The notes: a model not told the origin generated them from the sequence alone. 64,000 nt of DNA from DASVRZ01 sp038228695 (GCA_038228695.1 JBBRPA010000001.1:57455-121454); one strand, 5' to 3'. Positions 41,285-51,498 are shown, counted from the stretch's first letter. Numbers and translations are program-made.

Positions 41285-42898
41285 ATGAGCCAAACCGGAC
41301 GGACTCAAAAACAGGTGGCGGCAAAGTATCTGCGCAATCTTTTTTATTTCCGGCGCCCCCACGGCTGGCAGTCGTTCCGCTTTTGGTCAGTCTTCTTTCT
41401 CTTCTGGGCGGGAATCGCTGCGTTGGTGTGGTTTCTCATGCACGGGCCGAGAGAATTCTATAATCCCGGTCCGTTGTCGGCGACGCACCGGAACTTAACC
41501 AGTGACTGCGATTCGTGCCACAGCGGCGCAAACGGCAAGCTGGTTGTTGAAAAGATTTCCCCGTGGCTCACCACCGCAGCCCACGATCTTTCATCTGCAA
41601 AATTGCCAACCTTCCGCGAAACCCATGGCTTTTTCGACGATTTGAAAGTCGCGGGGAACTGCGAGAAATGTCACCTTGATCAGGCCTGGCATCAGCCCGG
41701 ATCTTTCGTTGTGGCTGCGGCCAGTTTGGGCAGAAACGTTCATGTGGTAGCATCGGGCGATTGCATGAATTGCCACAAAGAACATCGCGGCGGTGGCAAG
41801 ATCAGTATGGGCGACACCGCCTCCTGCCTCGCCTGCCACAGCGACGTCTCCAAGATGGCAGACCGCATCACTTCAACAAAAGTAACCGAGGAAAACGAAA
41901 TCAAGGTTGCTGTAAACCAGAAATTTGCCAATGGCACGACCTATTTCCTGCCGCCGGAGAGAGCGGACAAAAATCCGGCACCGATGCTTTCGTTCGCCAG
42001 CGGCCATCCGCCGTTTGAATACGAAGCGACTGGGTTGCACGATCCGAACACACTCCACTTCAACCATCGACGACACTTCGCAGAGGACATTCCAAAAGTC
42101 GCCGGGAAAAAGATCGACTGCACGTCTTGTCATCAACTCGCAGCGGGAGGAGATTTTTACGCACCGGTGACGTTCGAGAACAATTGCAAGATTTGTCACT
42201 CGCTCAATTTCGATCCCGATTATGGCGAAATGACACTACCCCATGGCAGCCCAGAAAACGTCCGGACCTATCTGCGCAACCTCCCGTTTCAATACTCCAA
42301 CTTAGCTAAACGGCTCGGATACACCGAACCCAGCTCGCGGAAGAAATTCGTCGATGCGCAATTGCGAAAACTCAAGACGCGGGTCCAGTCGGGCGAGAAT
42401 TTTGAGCGCCAAATCTTTTACACCGCAAACCCTTACCGTTCGCAAAATCCTGCCGGAGAACGCGCTCTCTTCACCGGCTGCGCTTACTGTCACGAGATAA
42501 CTCCACCCACAGACGATCGCGAGACCGCTCCGACCATCGCCCCGTCCGTTGCAGCCGATCGATGGTTGGCGCGCGGAAAATTTACGCATGTCCCGCACCA
42601 GCACATGGTTTGCACCGATTGCCACCAAGCCGAAAAAAGCAACGCCACCGCAGACATCATCATGCCCCCGAAGGAAAGTTGCGCCCAGTGCCATCGCGCG
42701 CCGGATTCTGCTTTGGTTGCCGCGGCGACTCCGATTGATCCGCTAAACGCAGACACGCAGAGGGCACACGGCGGAGTTACCGATGCCTGCTCCTCCTGTC
42801 ACCAATTTCATCCCGATGCAGGAACCTTGGAACAGGCAAAGTCCTATCCTGCCCTCGAGAAATTGCTTTCCCGCCTCGGACAGACCCAGGAAAACTAA
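41285..42898 (+). CDS. Inner-membrane-anchored decaheme cytochrome c
   Basis: From ATG 41285 the product has 537 residues; the open frame begins 16 codons earlier inside the previous gene. One N-terminal helix (residues about 34-54, not cleaved by appearance) anchors it. Ten CXXCH haem sites follow: CDSCH, CEKCH, CMNCH, CLACH, CTSCH, CKICH, CAYCH, CTDCH, CAQCH and CSSCH. Many single His lie between them as possible distal ligands, for example LHFNHRRHFAED. It resembles cytochrome c3/c7-type multiheme proteins. With the cytochrome-b-like protein it would form a quinol- or ferredoxin-to-periplasm electron module. Its stop overlaps the convergent GlcG-like gene by 4 bases. Confidence 0.9.
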   Translation: MSQTGRTQKQVAAKYLRNLFYFRRPHGWQSFRFWSVFFLFWAGIAALVWFLMHGPREFYNPGPLSATHRNLTSDCDSCHSGANGKLVVEKISPWLTTAAHDLSSAKLPTFRETHGFFDDLKVAGNCEKCHLDQAWHQPGSFVVAAASLGRNVHVVASGDCMNCHKEHRGGGKISMGDTASCLACHSDVSKMADRITSTKVTEENEIKVAVNQKFANGTTYFLPPERADKNPAPMLSFASGHPPFEYEATGLHDPNTLHFNHRRHFAEDIPKVAGKKIDCTSCHQLAAGGDFYAPVTFENNCKICHSLNFDPDYGEMTLPHGSPENVRTYLRNLPFQYSNLAKRLGYTEPSSRKKFVDAQLRKLKTRVQSGENFERQIFYTANPYRSQNPAGERALFTGCAYCHEITPPTDDRETAPTIAPSVAADRWLARGKFTHVPHQHMVCTDCHQAEKSNATADIIMPPKESCAQCHRAPDSALVAAATPIDPLNADTQRAHGGVTDACSSCHQFHPDAGTLEQAKSYPALEKLLSRLGQTQEN

Positions 42899-44511
42899 AG
42901 CCCTGGATCCCTCGGAAATTTCGCGTAGGGCAGGCGCGCACCGCGGTAGATGAAATGGTCCGCCCGGATTTTCGCCGGAGCAAGAAAACGCGCGCATCCT
43001 GACGCAGCGACTAGATCATCCTGATCAACACCATCGCCGCTCACCCCGATTGCTCCGATGAGAACTCCGTTGCGGTAAAGCGGAAATCCACCCGGGAAGA
43101 TAGTGATGCCGTTCGGCAAATTCGGATTTGGCGCTTTCGGTGGCACAGGAGTCCGAAAAAAGTTAACACCCAAAGCGAATCCCGGCTGCGGAGAATTCAA
43201 CGACTTTGCCCGTGCCTCCGTCCCGGGCGTGATCGAATAGTATTCCTGATAGCCATTATAGGGGCCGGCGGGTCGCCCGATCAACCCGGGAGGATAATGC
43301 GATTCCGCGAGAAATCCCACCGTGCGCGTCGAAGACGCAAATTTGTCATTGGAAAAAAACAACGCGGTGCGCGCCTTTTGCACCGAAACGTCATAGCTGA
43401 AAAGCGGAGCGTCCCCCGTCCGGTAAACACCCAAAATCGGGGGAGGCTCACCCCGGCGATCAGGATTGCCAATTACGGTGATCCAGAGGCACGCCGGAAC
43501 CCCCACTGGCAACCGGATTCCCGCCCGAGTATGGCGGGCCCTTGCAGCCGCGAGACTAATGATGCCGGTGACTTCTTTTCGCGAGAGGCGTTTCTCGCCG
43601 CGGATCTTGCTTTTTTTCAACTTCGGATCGTCGATGATCGCACGCCGAATTTCGCCTGGATACCCGCCGAGCGAGGCTTGAACGAAAGGAAAAGCCCCGG
43701 GCGATTTCTTCACAGGGTAGCCGGCCACTTCTTTGCCCCGAATATCATCGAAGGGCAGCGGAGCTTCGAACGGATCCGCTGCACTAACATAGGGAAGACT
43801 AATTCCATCTATGAAAACGCCGGTGGCTTTGATCGTGTCGGCGGGTTCAAAGCCTCGCTGTCCAGCGACCGCGATTTCCTCGTCCAGATCGTCGCGATTA
43901 GTTTGGTAAGCCACTGGACTCGAATCACCCGTCACGCCGATGCCACCGATTAACTTGCCATTCTTGTAAAGCGGCACTCCACCGGGCGAGCCGAAGAGTT
44001 GGCTACCGAGGACGGGAACAATAGATTTCGTCGGGTCCACCGCATTGCTCAATGAGCTGATCGTCCCATCGGCGCGAAACTTGTTTCCGTCGGAAAAGCA
44101 CAGATTCGAAAGCCCCACGCCAACCAATGGACCGGGTGGGCGGTTGTTAATTCCGGGAGGAAAATTTTGCTGGATGATGAATCCTGCTGTGCGCGTTGTG
44201 AAAGCATTTTGATTGCTGCTTAAAAACGCTGCTGTGCCCGCTTTCGAAACAGCAAAAGCCACATCGAACGAGGTGTTCAAACCGGCACCCGCGATTCCCG
44301 GGTCGGTTCGCTGCCCGCTCACATCCCAGACTCCAAGCACAAAGCCCTCCCGATCGACCACAGCGATCAGGCTGTTTGAATTGACCTGCGCGGCATGGGT
44401 CGAAGCTCCTGCGATGACTTGTCTAACCTCATCTTCAGACATTTGCGCAGGGAGGTCTCCAGCTAACAAAAGAACGGAGAAAAAAATTACGGCACCACGA
44501 AGGCTGCGCAT
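42895..44511 (-). CDS. Secreted tandem GlcG/HbpS-like haem-binding-type protein
   Basis: A 538-residue protein with a signal peptide (to LPAQ, about residue 23) and two GlcG/HbpS domains. Domain one (about 25-270) has LIAVVDREGFVLGVW, KAGTAAFLSSNQNAFTTRTAGF and GGVPLYKNGKLIGGIGVTGD; domain two (about 300-530) repeats these elements, including KARTALFFSNDKFASSTRTVGF and GGFPLYRNGVLIGAIGVSGDG. Each domain carries a long insert compared with the 140-residue family core. HbpS binds haem and senses redox stress; other members bind cobalamin or diols. Location between multiheme cytochrome genes favours a haem role. It lies opposite to the cytochrome genes, tail to tail with the decaheme gene. Confidence 0.83.
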   Translation of the reverse strand: MRSLRGAVIFFSVLLLAGDLPAQMSEDEVRQVIAGASTHAAQVNSNSLIAVVDREGFVLGVWDVSGQRTDPGIAGAGLNTSFDVAFAVSKAGTAAFLSSNQNAFTTRTAGFIIQQNFPPGINNRPPGPLVGVGLSNLCFSDGNKFRADGTISSLSNAVDPTKSIVPVLGSQLFGSPGGVPLYKNGKLIGGIGVTGDSSPVAYQTNRDDLDEEIAVAGQRGFEPADTIKATGVFIDGISLPYVSAADPFEAPLPFDDIRGKEVAGYPVKKSPGAFPFVQASLGGYPGEIRRAIIDDPKLKKSKIRGEKRLSRKEVTGIISLAAARARHTRAGIRLPVGVPACLWITVIGNPDRRGEPPPILGVYRTGDAPLFSYDVSVQKARTALFFSNDKFASSTRTVGFLAESHYPPGLIGRPAGPYNGYQEYYSITPGTEARAKSLNSPQPGFALGVNFFRTPVPPKAPNPNLPNGITIFPGGFPLYRNGVLIGAIGVSGDGVDQDDLVAASGCARFLAPAKIRADHFIYRGARLPYAKFPRDPGL

Positions 44512-44604
44512 GCCCAGTGAATAGGAAAAAAGGAGTTCCCCGGCAAGAACCTTTTTGATAGTTTTTACAAGTCTAGAAACGCTGTAGCAACCTTCCGCGA
44601 AAAA

Positions 44605-46758
44605 ATGATATCCCCGCGGCCACTCGTATTCCTCCTGAGCATCCTCGGAGCACTGCTCCTCACCAAGGCGTCTGGTGAAGAGATTTCAGCTGATGAAATG
44701 GCCAGCCATCCCCAACTTGAACCGGAACTTCCGACCGCTTCTCCGTTGCCCCCCAACGTTTTTAATCCAGATCCCGGTGGCTCGAAAGCACCCGAAACCG
44801 AATTGCCTGATTTGTTTCTCGACACACCCATCCGTCTCCCAGATTACGGCACCGACGCGCTCCCGGCTGATCGATCGCTGCCACGCGATGTTAAGCCGGG
44901 GACAAAACCGATTGACCGGAAATTTGAATATCGCGAACAGGAAGGCGTCGAGGACCCCAACCTGTTGCCGCTGCATTCTGAGCCAATAGAGAACCGTTGG
45001 TTCATCGGGTTTGGAAAATGGCAACGTTACTCGGACCCGAGTCATGAAACCGCTTACCAAACCGGTGACCTCAAACTCTTTCATCCCTATCTCCAAAGCA
45101 CCTTGAAAGGTGACGCACCGATCATCGGACAGGACATCTTTCTGTCGTTGACCGCAAAAAGCTTCACCCTCGCCGAGTATCGACGTTTACCCGTTCCCTC
45201 CGCAGTCAGCGCAGCCCGACCTAACAGCGCGGAATTTTTTGGTCGCGGCGAGCAGATCCTCCTCTCGAACGACACCTCCTTTACCATCGAGCTGTTTAAG
45301 GGTGAAACCGCTTTCAAACCCATCGAATGGGCCGTTCGCATCACCCCAGTCTTTAACATCAATTACATTCAGGTGAAGGAAAACAACCTCGTTGATCCCG
45401 ATCCCCGGGGTCCCGGCTTCAAAGAACCCAAGGTCACCTTGCGCTCTCCGCCACCGAAGAATCCGGGTGATCCAGTCGGGGTTCTCGGTGACGGAGGACT
45501 CCAGCCAGCCAACGGCGATTTTTCAGATGGCAACGGAGTCTTCCGAAACGGAACTCATTATACGCGCCGGACAAAAAACTTTTTTGCCCTGCAAGAGTTC
45601 TTTGTGGAATGGCACCTGCACGATCTTTCCGACAACTACGACTTCGTCGCCGTGAGGTTTGGTAACCAGCCTTTTAACAGTGATTTCCGGGGCTTCATAT
45701 TTAACGACACTAACTTCGGGCTGCGCATTTTTGGAAACGCAGATAACAACCGGCTGCAATACAACTTCGCTTGGTTTGCGATGCGGGAGAAGGACACCTA
45801 CTCGGACCTGAACACATTTGATTCCCGTCATCAAAACGTTTTCATTGCCAATGTTTACCGGCAAGATTTTCTCTGGAAAGGCTATACCGCACAGTGGTCT
45901 CTCCACGCCAACTTCGACGATGCCGACCGGCACTATGACCAGAACGATTTTGTCGTTCGCCCGTCTCCGATCGGTGACGTCCGAGATCATGCCGTGCGTG
46001 CGTTTTACCTCGGCTGGGCCGGAGAAGGACACATCGACCGCCTGAACGTCAGTCATTCCTTTTATCAGGTTTTCGGCGAAGATCGCTTCAATGGCATTGC
46101 CGGACGATCCGTCGAAATCAATGCGCAGATGGCCTCTCTCGAACTTTCCTACGACGTAGACTGGGCGCGCTACAAATTTTCCCTCTTCTACGCTTCCGGA
46201 GATCACGATGCGCGGGACGGAAAAGCGAATGGTTTTGATACGATCCTCGACAACCCGTTTTTCCTCAATGGCCCCTTTAGCTATTTTGTCCATCAGGGGA
46301 TTAATCTCGGAGGAACGGCCGTGAATCTAAAACAACGAGACAGTCTGCCGATCGACTTGCGATCCAGCAAAACAGAAGGACAAGCTAACTTCGTCAACCC
46401 GGGAACATTTATCACTGGCATCGGAGGAGATTTTGACGTTACGCCGAAGATCCGCGCGTTTGCAAATCTGAACTACATCTGGATGGTCGATACTAACACG
46501 ATTGAAACTGTTCTGCTAACCAACAAAGCGTCCAACGACCTCGGCCTCGACGCGAGCATCGGATTCCAGTGGCGTCCATTGCTGACCGATAACATCATCG
46601 TCTCGATTGGAGCCGGAGTTTTTATTCCGGGTCAGGGCTACAAGGATATTTATCGGCAAATCACCCAACCTGTGCCCGGTTTCACGACGGCCCAGAACAA
46701 CGACGGGGTCGATTCCTTCCTCCTCAACGGCTTCCTAACGGTCACGCTAACTTACTAA
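44605..46758 (+). CDS. Outer-membrane porin-like beta-barrel (cytochrome partner)
   Basis: A 717-residue protein with a signal peptide (to ASGEE). A Pro-rich linker of about 90 residues (PLPPNVFNPDPGG, ETELPDLFLDTPIRLPDYG) precedes a barrel of about 550 residues with many amphipathic strands (WFIGFGKWQRYSD, RLQYNFAWFAMREKDTYSD, ANLNYIWMVD) and a terminal aromatic residue (LTVTLTY). I see no named porin signature. The gene is followed after one base by a decaheme cytochrome gene, recalling porin-cytochrome pairs such as MtrAB/OmcB clusters, though this barrel is not recognisably MtrB. A structural role as a conduit sheath or a plain substrate porin are both possible. Confidence 0.75.
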   Translation: MISPRPLVFLLSILGALLLTKASGEEISADEMASHPQLEPELPTASPLPPNVFNPDPGGSKAPETELPDLFLDTPIRLPDYGTDALPADRSLPRDVKPGTKPIDRKFEYREQEGVEDPNLLPLHSEPIENRWFIGFGKWQRYSDPSHETAYQTGDLKLFHPYLQSTLKGDAPIIGQDIFLSLTAKSFTLAEYRRLPVPSAVSAARPNSAEFFGRGEQILLSNDTSFTIELFKGETAFKPIEWAVRITPVFNINYIQVKENNLVDPDPRGPGFKEPKVTLRSPPPKNPGDPVGVLGDGGLQPANGDFSDGNGVFRNGTHYTRRTKNFFALQEFFVEWHLHDLSDNYDFVAVRFGNQPFNSDFRGFIFNDTNFGLRIFGNADNNRLQYNFAWFAMREKDTYSDLNTFDSRHQNVFIANVYRQDFLWKGYTAQWSLHANFDDADRHYDQNDFVVRPSPIGDVRDHAVRAFYLGWAGEGHIDRLNVSHSFYQVFGEDRFNGIAGRSVEINAQMASLELSYDVDWARYKFSLFYASGDHDARDGKANGFDTILDNPFFLNGPFSYFVHQGINLGGTAVNLKQRDSLPIDLRSSKTEGQANFVNPGTFITGIGGDFDVTPKIRAFANLNYIWMVDTNTIETVLLTNKASNDLGLDASIGFQWRPLLTDNIIVSIGAGVFIPGQGYKDIYRQITQPVPGFTTAQNNDGVDSFLLNGFLTVTLTY

Positions 46759-46759
46759 C

Positions 46760-49700
46760 ATGTTTGCGCGGTTCCTCTCCTTTTCAACCATCCTGCTAAC
46801 CGTCGCTTGGGTGTTTCGGATCGTCTCGCCTGCGGAAGAAATTCGGCCCAGTGGTTCGGGTCCAGCCATTTCCGTCACGGAGAATGTTTTACCCTCCCAC
46901 ACGACCCGTCCGGAGCGGAATTTGATCGATCAAACCCGCAGCCAAGCTCGCGCCAAGAGCACCGGTTGCCTCGAGTGCCACCAAGGCAGCGAAGACATGC
47001 ACAAATCGGCGGCGGTCGTTCTCGGATGCACCGATTGCCACGGGGGCGATCCCCAGCCGGGACTAACCAAGGAGGCCGCCCACGTCGCGCCACTCAATCC
47101 CGAATTCTGGAAGACATCCGCCAACCCGCCCAACGCCAACGTCGTCTTGAACCACGAATCTCCCGAGTTCATCCAGTTCATCAATCCCGGCGATCTTCGC
47201 GTCGCCCGTCAGGCCTGCGGGCTCTGCCACTCAGAGATCATTGAAAAGGTCGAAACCAGCATGATGACGCACGGGGCCATGCTCTGGGGAGCGGCCCTTT
47301 ACAACAATGGTGCCGACCCGCACAAGAACTACGTGTTCGGACAGGCATACAGCCCGCACGGCGTTCCGCTCGTTCTGCGAAATCCGAATGTCACGCCGGA
47401 AATGACCGCCCAAAATGGGATTCTTCCTAGCATCTATCCCCTCCCCCGCTTCAACCTGAGTCAGCCCGGAAACATTCTCCGGATTTTCGAAAAGGGTGGA
47501 GAAAAACAGCTCCAACTCGGCAGCCCAACTAACAACGAGCCTCCCGGTCGCCCGCTCCGCCGCCTTTCCGAACGAGGACTTGGAACGCTGAATCGGACCG
47601 ATCCCGTTTTTCTCGGCCTTCAGAAAACACGCCTGAACGACCCTCTTCTCAGTTTCATGGGTTCTAACGATCATCCAGGCGACTATCGCTCGAGTGGTTG
47701 CACCGCGTGCCACGTGGTTTACGCAAACGATCGGTCGCCGATAAACTCCGGCTGGTATGCAAAGTATGGACACCAAGGGTTGAGTTTCTCCGCAGACCCA
47801 TCGATTCCCAAAAATGAACGCGGCCATCCGATCATGCATCAATTCACCCGGGCCATCCCCTCCAGCCAATGCATGAACTGCCACATGCATCAGGGTAACG
47901 CCTTTGTGAATCCTTACCTCGGTTACACTTGGTGGGATCAGGAAACGGATGGCGAGCTGATGTATCCCAAAAAACAAAAAGACCCGACCGATTCTGAGAT
48001 GGTGCAGGCCGTTAGAAAAAATCCCGAAGCCGCTGCGGCTCGCGGACTTTGGGGCGACCTTAATTTTCTCGAAAAAGTGTCCGAGTTAAACCCCAAACTT
48101 CAGCACACTCAATTTGCCGATTACCACGGGCACGGCTGGATCTTCCGCGCCATTTTCAAAAAGGATCGGGTGGGAACTCTGCTCGACGCGAATGACCAGA
48201 AAATCGGCTTTGACGATCCGAAGAAATTCCAAAAAGCGGTTCACCTCAACGATATCCACCTTGCGAAAGGAATGCAGTGCGTCGATTGCCATTTCGACAC
48301 CGATATTCACGGCAACGGAAATCTCTACGGAGAGGTCCGCAACGCGGTCAGCATCGAATGCATCGACTGCCACGGGACCGCCGCGGCCCGACCCACGCTG
48401 ATTACCTCCGGAAACGCCGGAAAGATCAATCTCCTCACCACTAGCAACACGCCCTGGGGTCCACGCTTCTTCTGGCGTGGCGAAAAGCTTTTCCAAAGAT
48501 CGACCATGAGTCCAGACATTCAGTGGGAAATCGACCAAACGCTCGACACGATCAACCCGCTCTCCGAGCACTACAATGCTAAGTCGCGCTACGCGAAGAC
48601 GCTCCTGCGCGATGGAAAATCTTGGGGAACGATTCCCGGAACAGAATCCGTCCGCCGGAGCCATCTCGCCCATGACGAAAGCGCGATCACTTGCCAGGTC
48701 TGCCATTCGTCTTGGGCAACCAGTTGTTTCGGGTGTCATTTACCGATGAAGGCCAATGTGAAGATGCCGCTGAATAAGTTTGAAGGCGTCACCGATCGTA
48801 ATTTCACGACTTACAATCCGCAGGTCGTGCGCGACGATGTTTTCATGCTCGGGGTCGACAGCACGGTTAAAAAGAACCGGCTGGCGGTCCTCCGATCGTC
48901 GAGCGCGATCGTGGTGGGCTCGCAAAATGCAAATCGTGAATGGGTCTATTCGCAACAACAGACCGTCTCCGCCGAAGGCTACAGCGGACAAGCTTTCAAT
49001 CCTCACTTTCCGCACACCACGAGCGGCGTTGGGACCACGAAAAATTGCACCGATTGCCATCTCTCTGCCCAGAACGATAACAACGCGATCATGACCCAAC
49101 TGCTCGGCTTCGGCACTGGCACAGTAAACTTTTTCGGCCGTTACGCCTACGTGGGCGAAGGCAAAGGCGGTTTCGACGCCGTGGTCTGGACCGAGCAAGA
49201 GGAACCGCAAGCCGCGCTCGGCAGCCATCTGCAAAAGCTGGCCTACCCGGATAATTACCAGCAGCATGTGCAGAAAAACAAGGAGGCACTCCAAGAGTCG
49301 CATCACCACCACGGCGACGAAATCCTCGATCTGACCTTGCGCGGCGAATATCTCTACACCGCCAACGGGCCCGGCGGCTTCGAGGTTTTCGACGTCGCTA
49401 ACATCGATAACAAAGGATTCTCCGAACGAATAATTAGCACACCCGTTTCCCCACTCGGGCAGCGAACCCAGGTTCCATCGCGCTATGCCACCAGCGTCAC
49501 TCTTCCTAGCACGCTCGGCATCGATCCTTTACGCGAGCGCCGACCTGAAAATGAAGAGCAACCGATCAGCCTGATCTACGGTTATGTTTACGTCACTGAC
49601 CGCTACGAGGGCCTTATTACTGTCCTTGTCGGAACCCTCGTTGACGGAAACCCGGACAATAATTTCCTTAATGAAAAGGATGTTACCCGTTTCAATCCAA

Positions 49701-50644
49701 ACGGCGAACTTTCCGGTGCGACGCACTCCTTCATGGCGGGGCATTACCTTTATCTAACCTGCACTAACGGACTCTACGTTATTGATATTCAGACGCCGTC
49801 TAAGCCAATCATCGTCGGAAAGCTCACTGGCAACTTCCTCAAGAACCCGCGAGCGGTCGCAGTGCAATTTCACTATGCCTTCATCACCGATGACGAGGGA
49901 TTGAAAATCTGCGACATCACCGATCCGATTCACCCGGTGGCGATCCCCGGCGCAACCATGAGTCTGGCCAATGCCGGACGCCTCTATGTCGCGCGGACCT
50001 ACGCCTATGTTCCCAATGGCGCAGAAGGACTAGCCATCATCGACATCGAAAATCCCGCGAACCCGCGGTTAATCGAAACCTTTAACGCGGGTGGCCAGAT
50101 GAACGACACCCGCGCCTTGCAAATCGGCTCAATCAACGCTTCGATGTATGCACTTGTCGCCGATGGGAAAAATGGCCTCCGCGTCCTGCAGATGATATCT
50201 CCAGACACCGTTCCCGGCGCGGCGGGATTCAGCCCTCGGCCCGCTCCGAAACTAATCGCGACCTGGCCTGTGCGGCACGGTGAGGTCGTCGCGGTTTCGC
50301 GCGGCTTGGATCGCGACCGCGTCGTCGATGAAACTGGCAACCAGACCGTCGTTTTTGGCCGCCGTGGATCGCGGCCCTTCAATTACCGAGAAATGTTAGC
50401 CTTTCTCCGTCACTATGGAGATCCGTATGCGGTTGATCGCCATTCAGAACGCCGTGGACCTTTTTACAAAGTCAGTGACATCGCGATAAAAAGCGGCGTG
50501 CTGCAAACCACCACCGGCGAAAAACTTCCACCCCCGTTGACGGCACCACCCGTCGATAATCGCCCCGCCTTTGAACTGCCTAACACGCTCCCAACCCGAA
50601 TCCCCATGCGACCGGGCGGCCTGGCATCGCCCGATCAGAACTAG
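46760..50644 (+). CDS. Decaheme cytochrome c with C-terminal LVIVD beta-propeller
   Basis: A 1294-residue exported protein with an N-terminal hydrophobic signal (MFARFLSFSTILLTVAWVF). Ten CXXCH sites occupy residues about 70-775: CLECH, CTDCH, CGLCH, CTACH, CMNCH, CVDCH, CIDCH, CQVCH, CFGCH and CTDCH; long haem-free loops separate them. Residues about 845-1150 contain LVIVD-type propeller repeats (GGFEVFDVANI, GLYVIDIQTPSKP, GLKICDITDPIHP, GLAIIDIENPANP), which often form a substrate or protein contact surface on secreted proteins. HHHHGDE at about 850 may bind metal. It has one base between its start and the porin stop, so the two are cotranscribed. It could be a surface reductase or an outer-membrane electron conduit. 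Confidence 0.88.
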   Translation: MFARFLSFSTILLTVAWVFRIVSPAEEIRPSGSGPAISVTENVLPSHTTRPERNLIDQTRSQARAKSTGCLECHQGSEDMHKSAAVVLGCTDCHGGDPQPGLTKEAAHVAPLNPEFWKTSANPPNANVVLNHESPEFIQFINPGDLRVARQACGLCHSEIIEKVETSMMTHGAMLWGAALYNNGADPHKNYVFGQAYSPHGVPLVLRNPNVTPEMTAQNGILPSIYPLPRFNLSQPGNILRIFEKGGEKQLQLGSPTNNEPPGRPLRRLSERGLGTLNRTDPVFLGLQKTRLNDPLLSFMGSNDHPGDYRSSGCTACHVVYANDRSPINSGWYAKYGHQGLSFSADPSIPKNERGHPIMHQFTRAIPSSQCMNCHMHQGNAFVNPYLGYTWWDQETDGELMYPKKQKDPTDSEMVQAVRKNPEAAAARGLWGDLNFLEKVSELNPKLQHTQFADYHGHGWIFRAIFKKDRVGTLLDANDQKIGFDDPKKFQKAVHLNDIHLAKGMQCVDCHFDTDIHGNGNLYGEVRNAVSIECIDCHGTAAARPTLITSGNAGKINLLTTSNTPWGPRFFWRGEKLFQRSTMSPDIQWEIDQTLDTINPLSEHYNAKSRYAKTLLRDGKSWGTIPGTESVRRSHLAHDESAITCQVCHSSWATSCFGCHLPMKANVKMPLNKFEGVTDRNFTTYNPQVVRDDVFMLGVDSTVKKNRLAVLRSSSAIVVGSQNANREWVYSQQQTVSAEGYSGQAFNPHFPHTTSGVGTTKNCTDCHLSAQNDNNAIMTQLLGFGTGTVNFFGRYAYVGEGKGGFDAVVWTEQEEPQAALGSHLQKLAYPDNYQQHVQKNKEALQESHHHHGDEILDLTLRGEYLYTANGPGGFEVFDVANIDNKGFSERIISTPVSPLGQRTQVPSRYATSVTLPSTLGIDPLRERRPENEEQPISLIYGYVYVTDRYEGLITVLVGTLVDGNPDNNFLNEKDVTRFNPNGELSGATHSFMAGHYLYLTCTNGLYVIDIQTPSKPIIVGKLTGNFLKNPRAVAVQFHYAFITDDEGLKICDITDPIHPVAIPGATMSLANAGRLYVARTYAYVPNGAEGLAIIDIENPANPRLIETFNAGGQMNDTRALQIGSINASMYALVADGKNGLRVLQMISPDTVPGAAGFSPRPAPKLIATWPVRHGEVVAVSRGLDRDRVVDETGNQTVVFGRRGSRPFNYREMLAFLRHYGDPYAVDRHSERRGPFYKVSDIAIKSGVLQTTTGEKLPPPLTAPPVDNRPAFELPNTLPTRIPMRPGGLASPDQN

Positions 50645-51498
50645 GTATCGACACCGTTCGGGTCGGTGGCCATCTCGATTCCGGTGCTAGTCAACCGGAT
50701 TTTTCTCTGTCGATAAAGGGCACCAAGCGCTTGCTTAAAAGCTTTTTTGCTAGTTCCAAATGCGAGGCGGATTTCCTCCGGCAGGCTGGCGTCGCTCAAG
50801 GTTAGACTCCCGCCATTCCGCCGAAGCTGGTCGAGGATTTTCTCGGTCAGCGGCCGGACCCGTCCATATCCCGATGCCGTGAGCGTGAGATCGATTTTAC
50901 CATCATCACGGATCGTCCGAATATAGCCTTCGACGCTTTCGCCAACCGACGGCACAGCACCGAGGTCGGATTTGAAGAGGAGTCCCCAATGCGCGTTTTC
51001 AATGATGGCCTTGTAGCCTAAAGCCGTCTCCTCGGCGATTAGCAATTGCACTTTTTGCCCCTCCTCGTAGCTCGCCGGAGACAGGTCGAGATGCTGGTGC
51101 AGCCGCGTTGTGGCGACGAGCCGTCCGCTTTTCTGATCAACCAGCACGGTCACCACCACTTGGTCCCCAACCGCGACTGGATTTTTTTGTTCCTGAATTG
51201 GGAGAAACAAATCTTTGGCTAAGCCCCAGTCCAGAAACGCGCCCGTGCGTGGATCACTTGCGACGACCTTAAGGTAGGCAAACTCTCCCACGCGCGCCGC
51301 GGGAATCTCCGTTGTGGCGACCAGTCGGTCCTCTGAATCCAAGTGCACAAAGACGAGCATGTAATCGCCCGGGAATGTTTCCTCCGGGATGTAACGCCGC
51401 GGCAGAAGAATCTCCCCAAGATTTTCCCCATCGAGATAAAACCCCGGGGTGGCCTCGCGGATCACTTGCAATGCATTGCGCTGTCCGATTGATGCCAT
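50641..51498 (-). CDS. CvfB-like S1-domain RNA-binding protein
   Basis: A 285-residue protein from ATG 51498 (MASIGQRNALQVI); the frame extends 46 codons upstream but these overlap the preceding gene. It has the CvfB arrangement: an N-terminal S1-like module (FYLDGENLGEILLPRRYIP), a second (GAFLDWGLAKDLFLPIQEQ), a third (ALGYKAIIENAHWGLLFKSDLG) and a C-terminal winged helix (LDQLRRNGGSLTLSD, TSKKAFKQALGALYRQRKI). CvfB proteins influence virulence or translation regulators in Firmicutes. It is the last gene of a three-gene operon with a small membrane protein and a cNMP-type protein. It shares its stop (overlapping TAG/CTA) with the convergent cytochrome gene. Confidence 0.88.
   Translation of the reverse strand: MASIGQRNALQVIREATPGFYLDGENLGEILLPRRYIPEETFPGDYMLVFVHLDSEDRLVATTEIPAARVGEFAYLKVVASDPRTGAFLDWGLAKDLFLPIQEQKNPVAVGDQVVVTVLVDQKSGRLVATTRLHQHLDLSPASYEEGQKVQLLIAEETALGYKAIIENAHWGLLFKSDLGAVPSVGESVEGYIRTIRDDGKIDLTLTASGYGRVRPLTEKILDQLRRNGGSLTLSDASLPEEIRLAFGTSKKAFKQALGALYRQRKIRLTSTGIEMATDPNGVDT

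Noticed and set aside
45523..46293. Minus-strand ORF of 256 codons in the porin gene
   Set aside because: Antisense to the barrel domain; no domain or signal in its translation.
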